Of a stretch of 64,000 nt of DNA, positions 36,168 to 43,844 are shown piece by piece; the first letter of the stretch is position 1, and each line of letters opens with the position of its first letter. The notes under the pieces are model-generated. The model was not told the origin of the DNA, ran no database searches, and worked only from the letters and a program-made list of their open reading frames with translations. Position numbers and translations under genes: made by a program. The DNA is from Deinococcus metalli (lineage in GTDB: Bacteria; Deinococcota; Deinococci; Deinococcales; Deinococcaceae): NCBI RefSeq assembly GCF_014201805.1, contig NZ_JACHFK010000005.1, positions 274,600 to 338,599 on the forward strand, given 5' to 3'.

Positions 36168-36920
36168 TCAGGGCTGCGTGGTCTGGGGCAGCGGTGGGTA
36201 CTCGTCGTGGCGGCGGATCTTGCTGAAGGTATCGTCCCGCGGCCAGCCGGGCGGCGAGTCCTCCCACGCCTCCTGGCGGCCGTACGGCGTGATGTCGAGG
36301 TGACCCGCGATGCTGGAGAGGAGTTCCGCGCCGCGGCCCACCGTGCGGTAGGTCAGGTAGGGCCGGCCCCCGTGCCGCAGGTACACGCTGAAGCCGGGCA
36401 CCTCGCCGCCGCCGGGCTTCGTCCAGCCCCAGTCCTCGTTGAAGGTGGTGTCCTGCACGGACACCCACGGCACGCTCCAGCCCATGCGCGCCGAGTACGC
36501 CAGCAGCGCCCCGATGGGCGCGCGCGAGATGCGCACCAGCGTGATGTCGTACGGCGCGAGGTGCGAGGGGTGCGGAATGGCGTTGTCGGCGTCGTCCGAG
36601 CACGACACGCAGCCCTGCGTCCAGTGCGGCTCGAACATGAAGTGGTGGACGATCAGCTGCGAGCGCCCTGCAAACAGCCCCGACAGCGTGACCGGGCCGT
36701 GCTCGCCCGTGAAGGTGTAGTCCTCCACGGGCGTCATGGGCAGGCGGCGGCGCTGCGCGGCGATGGCGTCCCGCAGGCGCGTCTCGGCCTTTTCCAGCGG
36801 CAACAGGGCGTCGCGGGCGGCCGTCCACGCCCCGCGGTCCACGATGGGCGGGTGCGCGGCCATGGTGTCGATGAGCGCGGTGTCGATGGGTGCGGTGTCG
36901 ACCAGGGCCGTGTCGCTCAT
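36168..36920 (-). CDS. DUF899 thioredoxin-like protein, operon gene 10
   Basis: A 250-residue DUF899 protein, a thioredoxin-like fold: QLIVHHFMFEPHWTQGCVSCSDDAD with a C-x2-C pair, GWSVPWVSVQDTTFNEDWG, and EVPGFSVYLR. The two cysteines could be redox-active. The N-terminus carries an odd repeat of TALVDT/APIDT/TALIDT units before the conserved domain. ATG 36920 overlaps the gene 9 stop (ATGA). A different upstream start is possible but would enter gene 9. Confidence 0.85.
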   Translation of the reverse strand: MSDTALVDTAPIDTALIDTMAAHPPIVDRGAWTAARDALLPLEKAETRLRDAIAAQRRRLPMTPVEDYTFTGEHGPVTLSGLFAGRSQLIVHHFMFEPHWTQGCVSCSDDADNAIPHPSHLAPYDITLVRISRAPIGALLAYSARMGWSVPWVSVQDTTFNEDWGWTKPGGGEVPGFSVYLRHGGRPYLTYRTVGRGAELLSSIAGHLDITPYGRQEAWEDSPPGWPRDDTFSKIRRHDEYPPLPQTTQP

Positions 36921-37750
36921 GACCGGGCGTCCTGGGCGTCCAGGAAGGGCTGCACCACGGCGGGCAGCAGCGGCGACGTGAAGATGTCGTAGTGCGTGAC
37001 GCCGGGCAGGATCGCCAGCCGGTGCGGCGTCATGCCGCTGCCGTCCCAGCCGCCGTCGCGCTGGCCGCCGCCCAGCAGCGCGAAGAACTCGGTGGCGTGC
37101 GCGGGCGCGAAGGAGTCCGCGTTGCCGGCCACCAGCAGGGTCGGCGTGGTCAGCGCCGCGACCTGGGGTGTCCAGTCGTAGTCGCGGCGCATCAGGTCGC
37201 CCATCTTGCCCCACAGCCGCGCCCAGTCGTCCGGGCGGGGGGCGACGGCGGCGTACAGCTCGTAGATGGGCGTGCGGAGCATGTGCTGGGCGGTGTGCTC
37301 GCCCATCTGTTCCATGCTGTCACGCGAGCTGATGTACCACGCTTCTCGTCGCAAGGGCGTGGACACCGCCACCATCGCCCGCACGGCGTCCGGGTGGCGA
37401 ATGGCGGTCTGTAGGGCCACGCCGCCGCCCAGCGAGTAGCCCATCACGTCGGCGCGCTCCAGCCCCAGGTGACGGATCAGGGCTGCAAGGTCGTCGGCCA
37501 TCGACTCGTAGGACAGCGGACGGTCGATGTCGGCAGTGCGCCCGTGGCCCTGCACGTCCACGGCGATCACCTCGCGGCCCGCATTGAGCGCCGGGGTCAG
37601 GCCGCCGCCAAACATGCCGGTCGCGCCGAAGCCGCCGTGCAGCAGGATCAGCGGGACGCCGTCCGGGCGGGGTGTGCCCGAGCGCTCGTAGTACATGTGC
37701 AGGCCGTTCAGGTCCGCGTAGGTGCCGGGGGTGGGGTGGATCGTGGTCAT
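36917..37750 (-). CDS. Alpha/beta hydrolase, operon gene 9
   Basis: A 277-residue hydrolase of the epoxide hydrolase/haloperoxidase-like group: LILLHGGFGATGMF oxyanion loop, nucleophile in MGYSLGGG, acid in LLVAGNADSFAP and His in LPGVTHYDIF. It could hydrolyse an ester, lactone or epoxide made or modified by the operon's other enzymes. ATG 37750 follows a GGAGGA site with 5-nt spacing and overlaps the gene 8 stop. Confidence 0.88.
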   Translation of the reverse strand: MTTIHPTPGTYADLNGLHMYYERSGTPRPDGVPLILLHGGFGATGMFGGGLTPALNAGREVIAVDVQGHGRTADIDRPLSYESMADDLAALIRHLGLERADVMGYSLGGGVALQTAIRHPDAVRAMVAVSTPLRREAWYISSRDSMEQMGEHTAQHMLRTPIYELYAAVAPRPDDWARLWGKMGDLMRRDYDWTPQVAALTTPTLLVAGNADSFAPAHATEFFALLGGGQRDGGWDGSGMTPHRLAILPGVTHYDIFTSPLLPAVVQPFLDAQDARS

Positions 37751-38292
37751 GCGGTTCCTCCGTGTGGAGCGTACCGGAGCAGCAGCAGGCCGCCGGTGAA
37801 GGGCTGCGCTTCCAGCAGGGTCAGGGACTGGTTCAGGCCGGGTGGGAAGACGGGCCGCGCCCCGCCGAGCAGAACCGGGTGCAGCCACAGGTGGTACTCG
37901 TCGATCAGGTGCGCTCGCGCCAGTGCGTCCAGCAGCGTCATGCTCCCCAGGACGACGAGGTGGCCCTGCCCCTGCGCCCGGAGGTCCGCCACGCCGTCCA
38001 GGTCCGGCAGGACCGTGGTGCCCGGCCATGCCGGGTCGCGCAGCGTGCGGGAGACCACGGCGCGCGGCGTGCCGTTCACGAAGTCCGCGATCCATGACGC
38101 GCCGCGCGGCTGTGCGGGCCAGTACGCGGCGAGGTGGTCGTAGGTCACGCGGCCCAGCAGCAGGGCGTCCGTGCCGCGCATCATGGCCTGCACGCGGGCG
38201 TCCGCGTCGGCCTGGCGGGGACGCATCCACGCCGCCGGCTGCTCCGTCACGCCGTCCACGGTCGAGTCGAGGTTGGCGATCACGCGGCGCAT
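37747..38292 (-). CDS. RibD_C/DHFR-like reductase, operon gene 8
   Basis: A 181-residue RibD C-terminal-type reductase: ANLDSTVDGV, LLLGRVTYDHLAAYW, RTLRDPAWPGTTVL, LVVLGSMTLLDALARAHLIDEY and HPVLLGGARPVF all match the DHFR-like fold with NADPH site. It starts 2 nt after the MFS stop (38295) and overlaps gene 9 by 4 nt. It differs strongly from its sister copies, so the set is not a recent tandem duplication. Confidence 0.88.
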   Translation of the reverse strand: MRRVIANLDSTVDGVTEQPAAWMRPRQADADARVQAMMRGTDALLLGRVTYDHLAAYWPAQPRGASWIADFVNGTPRAVVSRTLRDPAWPGTTVLPDLDGVADLRAQGQGHLVVLGSMTLLDALARAHLIDEYHLWLHPVLLGGARPVFPPGLNQSLTLLEAQPFTGGLLLLRYAPHGGTA

Positions 38293-38294
38293 GC

Positions 38295-39767
38295 TCAGTC
38301 GCCCGGCTGCGGCGCAGTGGTCTCCGGGGCGGGCGGCCCGGCGTGCCCCGGCCCGGCCTGGGGCGTTTTCTTCAGGCCCAGCGCGAGCGGCACGGCCAGC
38401 GCGGCGATCCACGCGGACACCGTGAACGCGAGCTGGATGCCGCTCTGCTGCGCCAGCAGCGGCGCCGCTCCGCCACCCGCCAGCGCGGCGCTGCGCGCGG
38501 CGTACAGCGTGACCAGCAGCGCCGTGCCCGCCGCGCCCGCCACCTGCTGCAGGGTGCTCAGGATGGCGCTGCCGTGCGAGTACAGCTGCGGCGGCAGCGG
38601 CCCCAGGCTGCTGGTGAACACCGGCGTGAACAGCAGGGCCAGGCCCACGCTCAGGACCACGTGCAGCGCGATCAGCGCCCACACTGGCGTGGCGGCGGTC
38701 AGGTGCCCCAGGCCCCACAGCACGCCCGCCATCAGCACCGTGCCCGGCAGCGTCAGCGGGCGCGGCCCGATGCGGTCGTACCAGCGGCCGACGGTGGGCG
38801 CGAGCAGGCCCATCACCAGGCCGCCGGGCAGCAGCAGCAGGCCGGTCTGGAGGGTGCTCAGGCCGCGCACGCCCTGCAGGTACAGCGGCAGCAGGATCGC
38901 GCCGCCGAACAGCGCCATCATGGCGATCACCATCAGGCCCACGCCGAGGGTGAACTGTGGGAACGCGAAGGCGCGCAGGTCGAGCAGCGGCGCGTCCCGC
39001 CGGATCAGGACCCGCTGGCGCCACACGAACGCGGCCAGCGCCACGACCGCCACGCCCAGCGGCCACAGCACGCCGGAGCTGCCGAAGCCGCCGGGGCCGC
39101 TCGCCTGATTCAGCGCGTACACGAAGCCGCCGAAGCCCAGCGCGGACAGCGGAATGGAGATGAGGTCCAGCGGCGAGTTCCTGCGCTCGCCCACGTTGCC
39201 CAGCATCCGCGCCCCGTACGCCAGGGCGGCCAGGGCGATGGGCAGGACGAACAGGAACATGAAGCGCCACGACAGGACCTGCAGGATCACGCCCGAGATG
39301 GTCGGCCCGATGGCCGGCGCGACCGAGATCACGATGCTGATGTTGCCCATCACGGCGCCGCGGCTGCGTTCCGGCACCACCGTCAGCACGGTCGTCATCA
39401 GCAGCGGCAGCATGATCGCGGTGCCCGATGCCTGCACCACACGCGCCAGCAACAGCGGCACGAAGCCGGGCGCCAGCGCGGCCAGCAGCGTGCCCGCACT
39501 GAACAGGCCCATCGCCAGCAGGAACACCGTGCGGGTGGCGAGGCGCTGGAGCAGGAAGCCCGTGACTGGGATCACCACCGCCATGGTCAGCATGAACGCC
39601 GTGGAGAGCCACTGCGCGCTGCCTGCGCCGACGCGCAGGTCCTTCATCAGCACCGGGATGGCGACGTTCATGATCGTCTCGTTCAGGATGACCACGAAGG
39701 TCGCGATCAGCAGGATCATGACCACCGCGCGGTCGCGGGCAGCGAGGGTCTTGGGCGCAGCACTCAT
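38295..39767 (-). CDS. MFS transporter, DHA2 (EmrB/QacA) type, operon gene 7
   Basis: A 490-residue drug:H+ antiporter-like protein with about 14 membrane helices. Helix 1 motif [21 protein letters not shown] (motif D1), [11 protein letters not shown] after helix 4, and the helix 5 motif [12 protein letters not shown] are diagnostic of DHA2 exporters. It is likely to export the compound, or the product, handled by the operon. ATG 39767 overlaps the gene 6 stop (ATGA). Confidence 0.9.
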   Translation of the reverse strand: MSAAPKTLAARDRAVVMILLIATFVVILNETIMNVAIPVLMKDLRVGAGSAQWLSTAFMLTMAVVIPVTGFLLQRLATRTVFLLAMGLFSAGTLLAALAPGFVPLLLARVVQASGTAIMLPLLMTTVLTVVPERSRGAVMGNISIVISVAPAIGPTISGVILQVLSWRFMFLFVLPIALAALAYGARMLGNVGERRNSPLDLISIPLSALGFGGFVYALNQASGPGGFGSSGVLWPLGVAVVALAAFVWRQRVLIRRDAPLLDLRAFAFPQFTLGVGLMVIAMMALFGGAILLPLYLQGVRGLSTLQTGLLLLPGGLVMGLLAPTVGRWYDRIGPRPLTLPGTVLMAGVLWGLGHLTAATPVWALIALHVVLSVGLALLFTPVFTSSLGPLPPQLYSHGSAILSTLQQVAGAAGTALLVTLYAARSAALAGGGAAPLLAQQSGIQLAFTVSAWIAALAVPLALGLKKTPQAGPGHAGPPAPETTAPQPGD

Positions 39768-40162
39768 GGACGGACCTCCGGGATCACGGGTTCATCGTTG
39801 TGAAGGACGGACAGGACGTTGCCGGCGGGATCGGCAAACCACGCGATGGTCGGTCCCTGGCCGCGCATGATGCCCCTGCCGTCGAGGTTCATACCCTCGT
39901 AGCGCAGGGTCTCGATGCCGGCCGCGTGCAGGGCGTCCACGGCGGCGTCCACGTCCGGCACCGGGAAGTTCAGCACCGTGTAGGCCGCGGGCGTGTGGTC
40001 CGTTTTGGGATACACCAGTACCGGCCGGCCACCGGTGACGTGCAGGCGGAGCATGCCGTGCTCCTCGGTCACGTCCAGGCCCAGCACGCCCCCGTAGAAG
40101 GCGCGGGCTGCGGAAATGTCGGGGACGGAGAAGCCGCTGAAGGCGGGGGAGGTCTGCAACAT
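39764..40162 (-). CDS. VOC protein, operon gene 6
   Basis: A 132-residue VOC protein: [22 protein letters not shown] at the start and [18 protein letters not shown] at the end. Similar in type to gene 12 but with a different middle. ATG 40162 is preceded by an AGGGAG site; it is 18 nt after gene 5, the largest gap in the operon. Ligand unknown. Confidence 0.85.
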   Translation of the reverse strand: MLQTSPAFSGFSVPDISAARAFYGGVLGLDVTEEHGMLRLHVTGGRPVLVYPKTDHTPAAYTVLNFPVPDVDAAVDALHAAGIETLRYEGMNLDGRGIMRGQGPTIAWFADPAGNVLSVLHNDEPVIPEVRP

Positions 40163-40180
40163 GGGGCTCCCTAGTGATGC

Positions 40181-40750
40181 TCAGCGCGTGGCGTAGCGCA
40201 GCACGGTCACGCCCGCATCGAAGGCTTTCGTTTCCAGCCGCGTGAGGGTCGCGGCGGGCCGGCCCGGCTCGAACAGGGGCGTGCCGCCGCCGAGCGTGAC
40301 GGGATTGACGTAGATCAGGTACTCGTCGATCAGATCCAGGGCGGCCAGCACGTGCACCAGCCGCGGACTGCCGAAGACCATCAGGTCGCCGCCCGGCTGG
40401 GCCTTGAGCGCAGCGACGTGCCCGGCCACGTCCCCCCGGATCAGCGTGGTGTTGTTCCACTCGGCCCGTTCCAGCGAGCGCGAGATCACGACCTTGGGAA
40501 TGGCCTCCACCCATGCCATGTGCGCGCGGTCGTGGTCGGTGCTGTCCGGGTCGTCCTTCACGGTGGGCCAGTAGCCGGCCATCATGCCGTACACCACCCG
40601 GCCGTACACGGCGGCGCCCACGCGGCCAAGGCGCGCGTCCACGTCGGCGGCGATCTCCGGCTCGACGTTGGCCCAGCCCAGCTCGCCCTGCGGCCCGTTG
40701 ACGTAGCCGTCCAGCGTCATGTGCGTGAAGGAGATCAGCTTGCGGGTCAT
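40181..40750 (-). CDS. RibD_C/DHFR-like reductase, operon gene 5
   Basis: A 189-residue RibD C-terminal-type reductase. FTHMTLDGYVNGPQGELGW, VYGRVVYGMMAGYWP, RSLERAEWNNTTLIRGD, DLMVFGSPRLVHVLAALDLIDEY and NPVTLGGGTPLFE define it. The ATG at 40750 overlaps the gene 4 stop (ATGA). NADPH-dependent reduction of an unknown substrate is inferred from family. Confidence 0.88.
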   Translation of the reverse strand: MTRKLISFTHMTLDGYVNGPQGELGWANVEPEIAADVDARLGRVGAAVYGRVVYGMMAGYWPTVKDDPDSTDHDRAHMAWVEAIPKVVISRSLERAEWNNTTLIRGDVAGHVAALKAQPGGDLMVFGSPRLVHVLAALDLIDEYLIYVNPVTLGGGTPLFEPGRPAATLTRLETKAFDAGVTVLRYATR

Positions 40751-41295
40751 TTCGCTCCCTCGTACGCGGCGCGCAGCCACGCCAGGACGTCCGCGTCGAG
40801 GTGCGCGGCGTCGTCGATCCTCACGCGGTGGGTGACCATCGTGTTCCACGATCCGGCGGCCTCGAAGCGCTCGGTGACGGCCGCGTCGCGGCGTTTGAGC
40901 CCGATGTCCAGGCGTCCGGTCGTCGGCTGCACGATGGCGAACTTCTTTCCGCTGCGCGTGAAACTCACGTAGGTGTCGGTGGGCGCGGTGTCCACGTCGT
41001 CCCCAAAGGCGCTCACGGCCGCCCGCAGCGAGTCGAAGGCGGGTTTCCACACGGCCTTCTTCCCGCTGAACACGGCGTCTGACCGGTCGTCTTTGGGCGC
41101 CGCGAAGTGGTCGGCCTTCAGCAGCGCGGCGGCGATGGCGTTCGCGTGGCCGTGGCCCAGGCCGTAGTCCTGCTTGAGCCACGCCACGATCTCGCCGTGC
41201 TTCGTGAGACCCTTCTCGCCGCTCTCGGTGCGGAAGTCCGCGACGGTCTTGCCAGTTTTCGCGTGGACGGTGTCGAGGTACGCCTGAAATGACAT
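40747..41295 (-). CDS. DUF4287 plus DUF5655 protein, operon gene 4
   Basis: A 182-residue two-part protein. The N-terminal ~70 residues (MSFQAYLDTVHAKTGKT, then HGEIVAWLKQDYGLGHGHANAI) match DUF4287, a small helical domain. The C-terminal ~110 residues (KPAFDSLRAAVSAFGDDVD, YVSFTRSGKKFAIVQ and RLDIGLKR) match DUF5655, found in uncharacterised transport-associated proteins. The combination is common in bacteria but its role is unknown. ATG 41295 has a GAAGGG-type site in front. Confidence 0.82.
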   Translation of the reverse strand: MSFQAYLDTVHAKTGKTVADFRTESGEKGLTKHGEIVAWLKQDYGLGHGHANAIAAALLKADHFAAPKDDRSDAVFSGKKAVWKPAFDSLRAAVSAFGDDVDTAPTDTYVSFTRSGKKFAIVQPTTGRLDIGLKRRDAAVTERFEAAGSWNTMVTHRVRIDDAAHLDADVLAWLRAAYEGAK

Positions 41296-41299
41296 GGAA

Positions 41300-41808
41300 T
41301 CACCCTTCTTTGAGAACGCGGTAGTGGAGGTGCGTGGCAGCCGGCGTGGGCAACGCGCGCAGGCGTTCCAGCGCGACCGGCCCGCCGAGGTGAGTGAACA
41401 GCGGGCGGCCCGCGCCGAGCAGCAGGTTCGCGACGTGCAGCTGGAGTTCGTCCACCCGGCCGGCCCGCAGCGCCTGCCGGCTGACGTCTGCGCCCATCAG
41501 CACCACGTCCTTGCCGGCCGCCGCGTGTCGTGCGGGCGGTGCGTCAGGACGAACACGGTGCTCGCGCCGAAGGGCGGCTGCTCGCCCCACGCCTCCTGCG
41601 CGATGTCGAAGGTGCGCCGGCCCAGTACGCATGAGCCCAGGCGCTGCTGCGGCTCGTCGACGAGCACCGTCAGGTCGTCCGGTGTGGGGTGGAACACCCA
41701 CTCGTGCAGGGCCCTCCCGCCGTCGCCCAGGCCGTTGCCGGGGCCGTCGTTCGGGCCGGTCACGAAGCCGTCCACGGACATGGTGATGTCGATCAGCACC
41801 TTTCCCAC
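41300..41808 (-). pseudogene. RibD_C/DHFR-like reductase broken by an internal deletion, operon gene 3
   Basis: The N-terminal half reads in one frame from GTG 41808 (VLIDITMSVDGFVTGPNDG, VLGRRTFDIAQEAWG, VFVLTHRPHDTR). The C-terminal half reads in another frame down to 41300 (AAGKDVVLMGADVSRQAL, GRVDELQLHVANLLLGAGRPLF). The break is near 41515-41535. Aligned to gene 1, about 20 residues between LTHxxR and the GKDV element are missing, so a frame-changing deletion of roughly 60-70 nt explains it better than one indel. The first frame stops about 100 codons in. A sequencing error cannot explain the lost residues. Confidence 0.75.
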
Positions 41809-41813
41809 GGCCG

Positions 41814-42356
41814 TCAGGCGTCCGCCGGCCCGTACTGCAGCAGCACGACACCGCGGCCGATGGGCCGGGCCTCGCGCAGCGCCAGCTTTACGCTGCCCAG
41901 GCCGTCGCGGAAGAAGCGCTTGCCGCTTCCGAGCGTCAGGGGGTACACCAGCAGGTTCAGGCCATCGACCAGTCCGGCGTCCAGCAGCGTCTGGGCCAGA
42001 CCGCCGCTGCCATACACCAGCACGTCGCCGTCGTAGCGCTCCTTCACCGCCCGGATCTCCTCGACCACGTTGTCCCGAATGATGGTCGAGTTGTTCCAGG
42101 TCGCGTCCGTGAGTGTCGTGGAGACGACGTACTTGGGCAGGCTGTTCATCAGGTCCGCGCCGGGATCGCCGGCTCGGGCGGGCCACGCGGCAGCCATGCC
42201 CTCGTAGGTCACGCGGCCCTGGAGGAGCGCCCGCGCCGCCTGCATTTCGGCCGCCTTGAACGCGGCGATGTCGTCGTTCCAGTACGGGGCCGTCCACGAG
42301 GGCTCGTCCATCACGCCGTCCAGGGAGAGGAATTCGGAAATCACGAGCTTGGCCAT
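41814..42356 (-). CDS. RibD_C/DHFR-like reductase, operon gene 2
   Basis: A 180-residue RibD C-terminal-type reductase: ISEFLSLDGVMDEPSWTAPYW, LLQGRVTYEGMAAAWPAR, TTLTDATWNNSTIIRDN, DVLVYGSGGLAQTLLDAGLVD and YPLTLGSGKRFF are clear. It starts at ATG 42356, one nucleotide after the stop of gene 1. NADPH-dependent reductase by family; substrate unknown. Confidence 0.88.
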   Translation of the reverse strand: MAKLVISEFLSLDGVMDEPSWTAPYWNDDIAAFKAAEMQAARALLQGRVTYEGMAAAWPARAGDPGADLMNSLPKYVVSTTLTDATWNNSTIIRDNVVEEIRAVKERYDGDVLVYGSGGLAQTLLDAGLVDGLNLLVYPLTLGSGKRFFRDGLGSVKLALREARPIGRGVVLLQYGPADA

Positions 42357-42357
42357 G

Positions 42358-42933
42358 TCAGGTCTCCTTGCGGGTGGAAAGCCGGTACGTGAGGTGCGTG
42401 GCGTGTGCGGACTGGACGGTACGGACGTGCGTCAGCCGCCCAGGGTCGGCGTCCCGGAACAGGGGCAGGCCCCCGCCCAGCAGCACGGGAACGAGGTGCA
42501 GCTGGATCTCGTCGAGCAGACCCGCGTGCAGGAATTGCCGGGCCACGTCTGCGCCGCCGGCCACGCACACGTCCCGGTCGCCGGCCGCCGCGCGGGCCTG
42601 GTCCACCGCGCTCTCGATGCCGCCGGTCACGAAGTGGAAGGCCGCGCCGCCGCGGGTCACGCTGGGTCGGGCGTGGTGCGTCAGGATGAAGTGCGGGACG
42701 TGATACGGCGTGTCGAAGCCGTCCGGAGCGGTGCCGAAGGCGCGGGCGCCCAGGATGATCGCGCCGATACTGCCCAGCAGTTCGGCTTTGAGGTCCTCGG
42801 CCGCACCGGGCGCGAAGTACCAGTCGTGCAGGCCGCCGTCCTCTCCGTTTGGGCCGGCGATGAAGCCGTCGAGGGACACGGCGAGGTCGAGGAACACGCG
42901 GCTCACAGGCGGGTTCCGGTGGGGTGTGGGCAC
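42358..42933 (-). CDS. RibD_C/DHFR-like reductase, operon gene 1
   Basis: A 191-residue RibD C-terminal-type reductase, first gene of the operon. FLDLAVSLDGFIAGPNGED, IILGARAFG, HFILTHHARPSV, FVTGGIESAVDQARAAAGDRDV and HLVPVLLGGGLPLF are intact; it is the best template for the broken gene 3. GTG 42933 is chosen because GGAGG (plus-strand 42940-42944) lies 6 nt away; the ATG at 42935 is out of frame. Promoter: TTGCAA at 43012-43017 and TAAGCT at 42988-42993, 18-nt spacer, leader about 48 nt. Confidence 0.88.
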   Translation of the reverse strand: MPTPHRNPPVSRVFLDLAVSLDGFIAGPNGEDGGLHDWYFAPGAAEDLKAELLGSIGAIILGARAFGTAPDGFDTPYHVPHFILTHHARPSVTRGGAAFHFVTGGIESAVDQARAAAGDRDVCVAGGADVARQFLHAGLLDEIQLHLVPVLLGGGLPLFRDADPGRLTHVRTVQSAHATHLTYRLSTRKET

Positions 42934-42987
42934 ATGGGGCCTCCGGGGTGGATGATGGGCTGGGACTGGAACGTCTTCGACATGTTT

Positions 42988-43054
42988 AGCTTAAAACAGA
43001 ATAGTACGGAATTGCAACTGCCCGCTCAGTCTTCCGGACTGAACTGAGTACACT
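42988..43054. promoter_or_regulatory. Divergent promoters of the RibD_C operon and HxlR gene with operator palindrome
   Basis: Minus-strand promoter: TTGCAA (43012-43017), 18-nt spacer, TAAGCT (plus-strand 42988-42993). Plus-strand promoter: -10 TACACT (43049-43054), 8 nt before ATG 43063. Between them TCAGTC-N5-GACTGA (43026-43031 and 43037-43042) is a perfect inverted repeat over the expected -35 of the HxlR gene, a good candidate binding site for HxlR itself. The AT-rich stretch 42985-43013 is unusual for this GC-rich window. Confidence 0.6.
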
Positions 43055-43062
43055 GAAGTGAC

Positions 43063-43749
43063 ATGACGTCCGCGCGCGCTCCGGAACGCCGCTCCTACGG
43101 AGACGGTTGCGCCGCCGCGCACGCCCTCGACCTGATCGGGGAACGCTGGGCGCTGCTGGTCGTGCGCGAACTGTTGCTGGGCCCCCGCCGCTTCACCGAC
43201 CTGAAAACTGCCCTCCCGGGCATCAGCGCCACCGTGCTCACGCAGCGCCTGAGCGACTTGGAGGACGTGGGGGTGGTCGTCCGTGAACAGCTGCCGCCGC
43301 CCGCCGCGTCGTGGACCTACGCCCTGACTCCGTGGGGCCAGGACCTTGAACCCGTCTTGATGCAGCTCGGCCGCTGGGGCGCCCGCTCGCCGCATCGCGC
43401 GCCCGCTCCGATCAGCGTCGCCACGCTGATCACCGCACAGCGCACCATGTTCAGCGCCGTGGCCGCCGCTGGCGTGGACGCCAACGTCCACCTGCGCCCC
43501 GGCCGCGACATCTTTACTGCCCGTGTGCAGGGCGGTACCTTCCAGCTCACGCCAGGAGCCCAGGGCACCCCGGACGCCACCCTCAGCGGCGACGTGGCTG
43601 GCCTGGGCGCCGTCCTGTTTGGCGGCCTCCCGCTGGACGTGGCCGAGGCGGACGGCGTGCTCGGCGTGACCGGCGACCGCGTCCTCGCCGCGCGCTACGC
43701 GACGCTGTTTCCGCTGCCGCCCACTGTGGCTGCGGTGCGGAAGGGCTGA
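43063..43749 (+). CDS. HxlR-family regulator with C-terminal SCP2-like domain
   Basis: A 228-residue regulator. Residues ~10-105 are a MarR/HxlR winged helix (LDLIGERWALLVVRELLLGPRRFTDL, GISATVLTQRLSDLEDVGVV). The remaining ~110 residues are predicted to resemble an SCP2/sterol-carrier-type lipid-binding fold (VHLRPGRDIFTARVQGG, PDATLSGDVAGLGAVLFGG), which may sense a hydrophobic effector. Divergent from the 14-gene reductase operon, so most likely its repressor or activator. The start ATG 43063 follows the -10 box by 8 nt. Confidence 0.87.
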   Translation: MTSARAPERRSYGDGCAAAHALDLIGERWALLVVRELLLGPRRFTDLKTALPGISATVLTQRLSDLEDVGVVVREQLPPPAASWTYALTPWGQDLEPVLMQLGRWGARSPHRAPAPISVATLITAQRTMFSAVAAAGVDANVHLRPGRDIFTARVQGGTFQLTPGAQGTPDATLSGDVAGLGAVLFGGLPLDVAEADGVLGVTGDRVLAARYATLFPLPPTVAAVRKG

Positions 43750-43780
43750 GTCCTCGACAAGCAGAGAAGACATGATGTCA

Positions 43781-43814
43781 GAGCCTCATCCCCATATGTA
43801 TGGGGATGAGGCTC
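43781..43814. terminator. Perfect 16-bp hairpin between convergent genes
   Basis: Arms 43781-43796 and 43799-43814 are perfectly complementary around a 2-nt centre (TG); the stem is realistically 14 bp with a 6-nt loop. It lies between the HxlR gene and the convergent lipoprotein gene and can terminate both. Confidence 0.75.
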
Positions 43815-43844
43815 GATTTAAGCTAGACGGCCGTCTCCATCACC

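Noticed and set aside
41300..41808. Programmed frameshifting as an explanation for the split reductase
   Set aside because: About 20 conserved residues are missing at the break and no slippery heptamer is seen there, so a deletion fits better.
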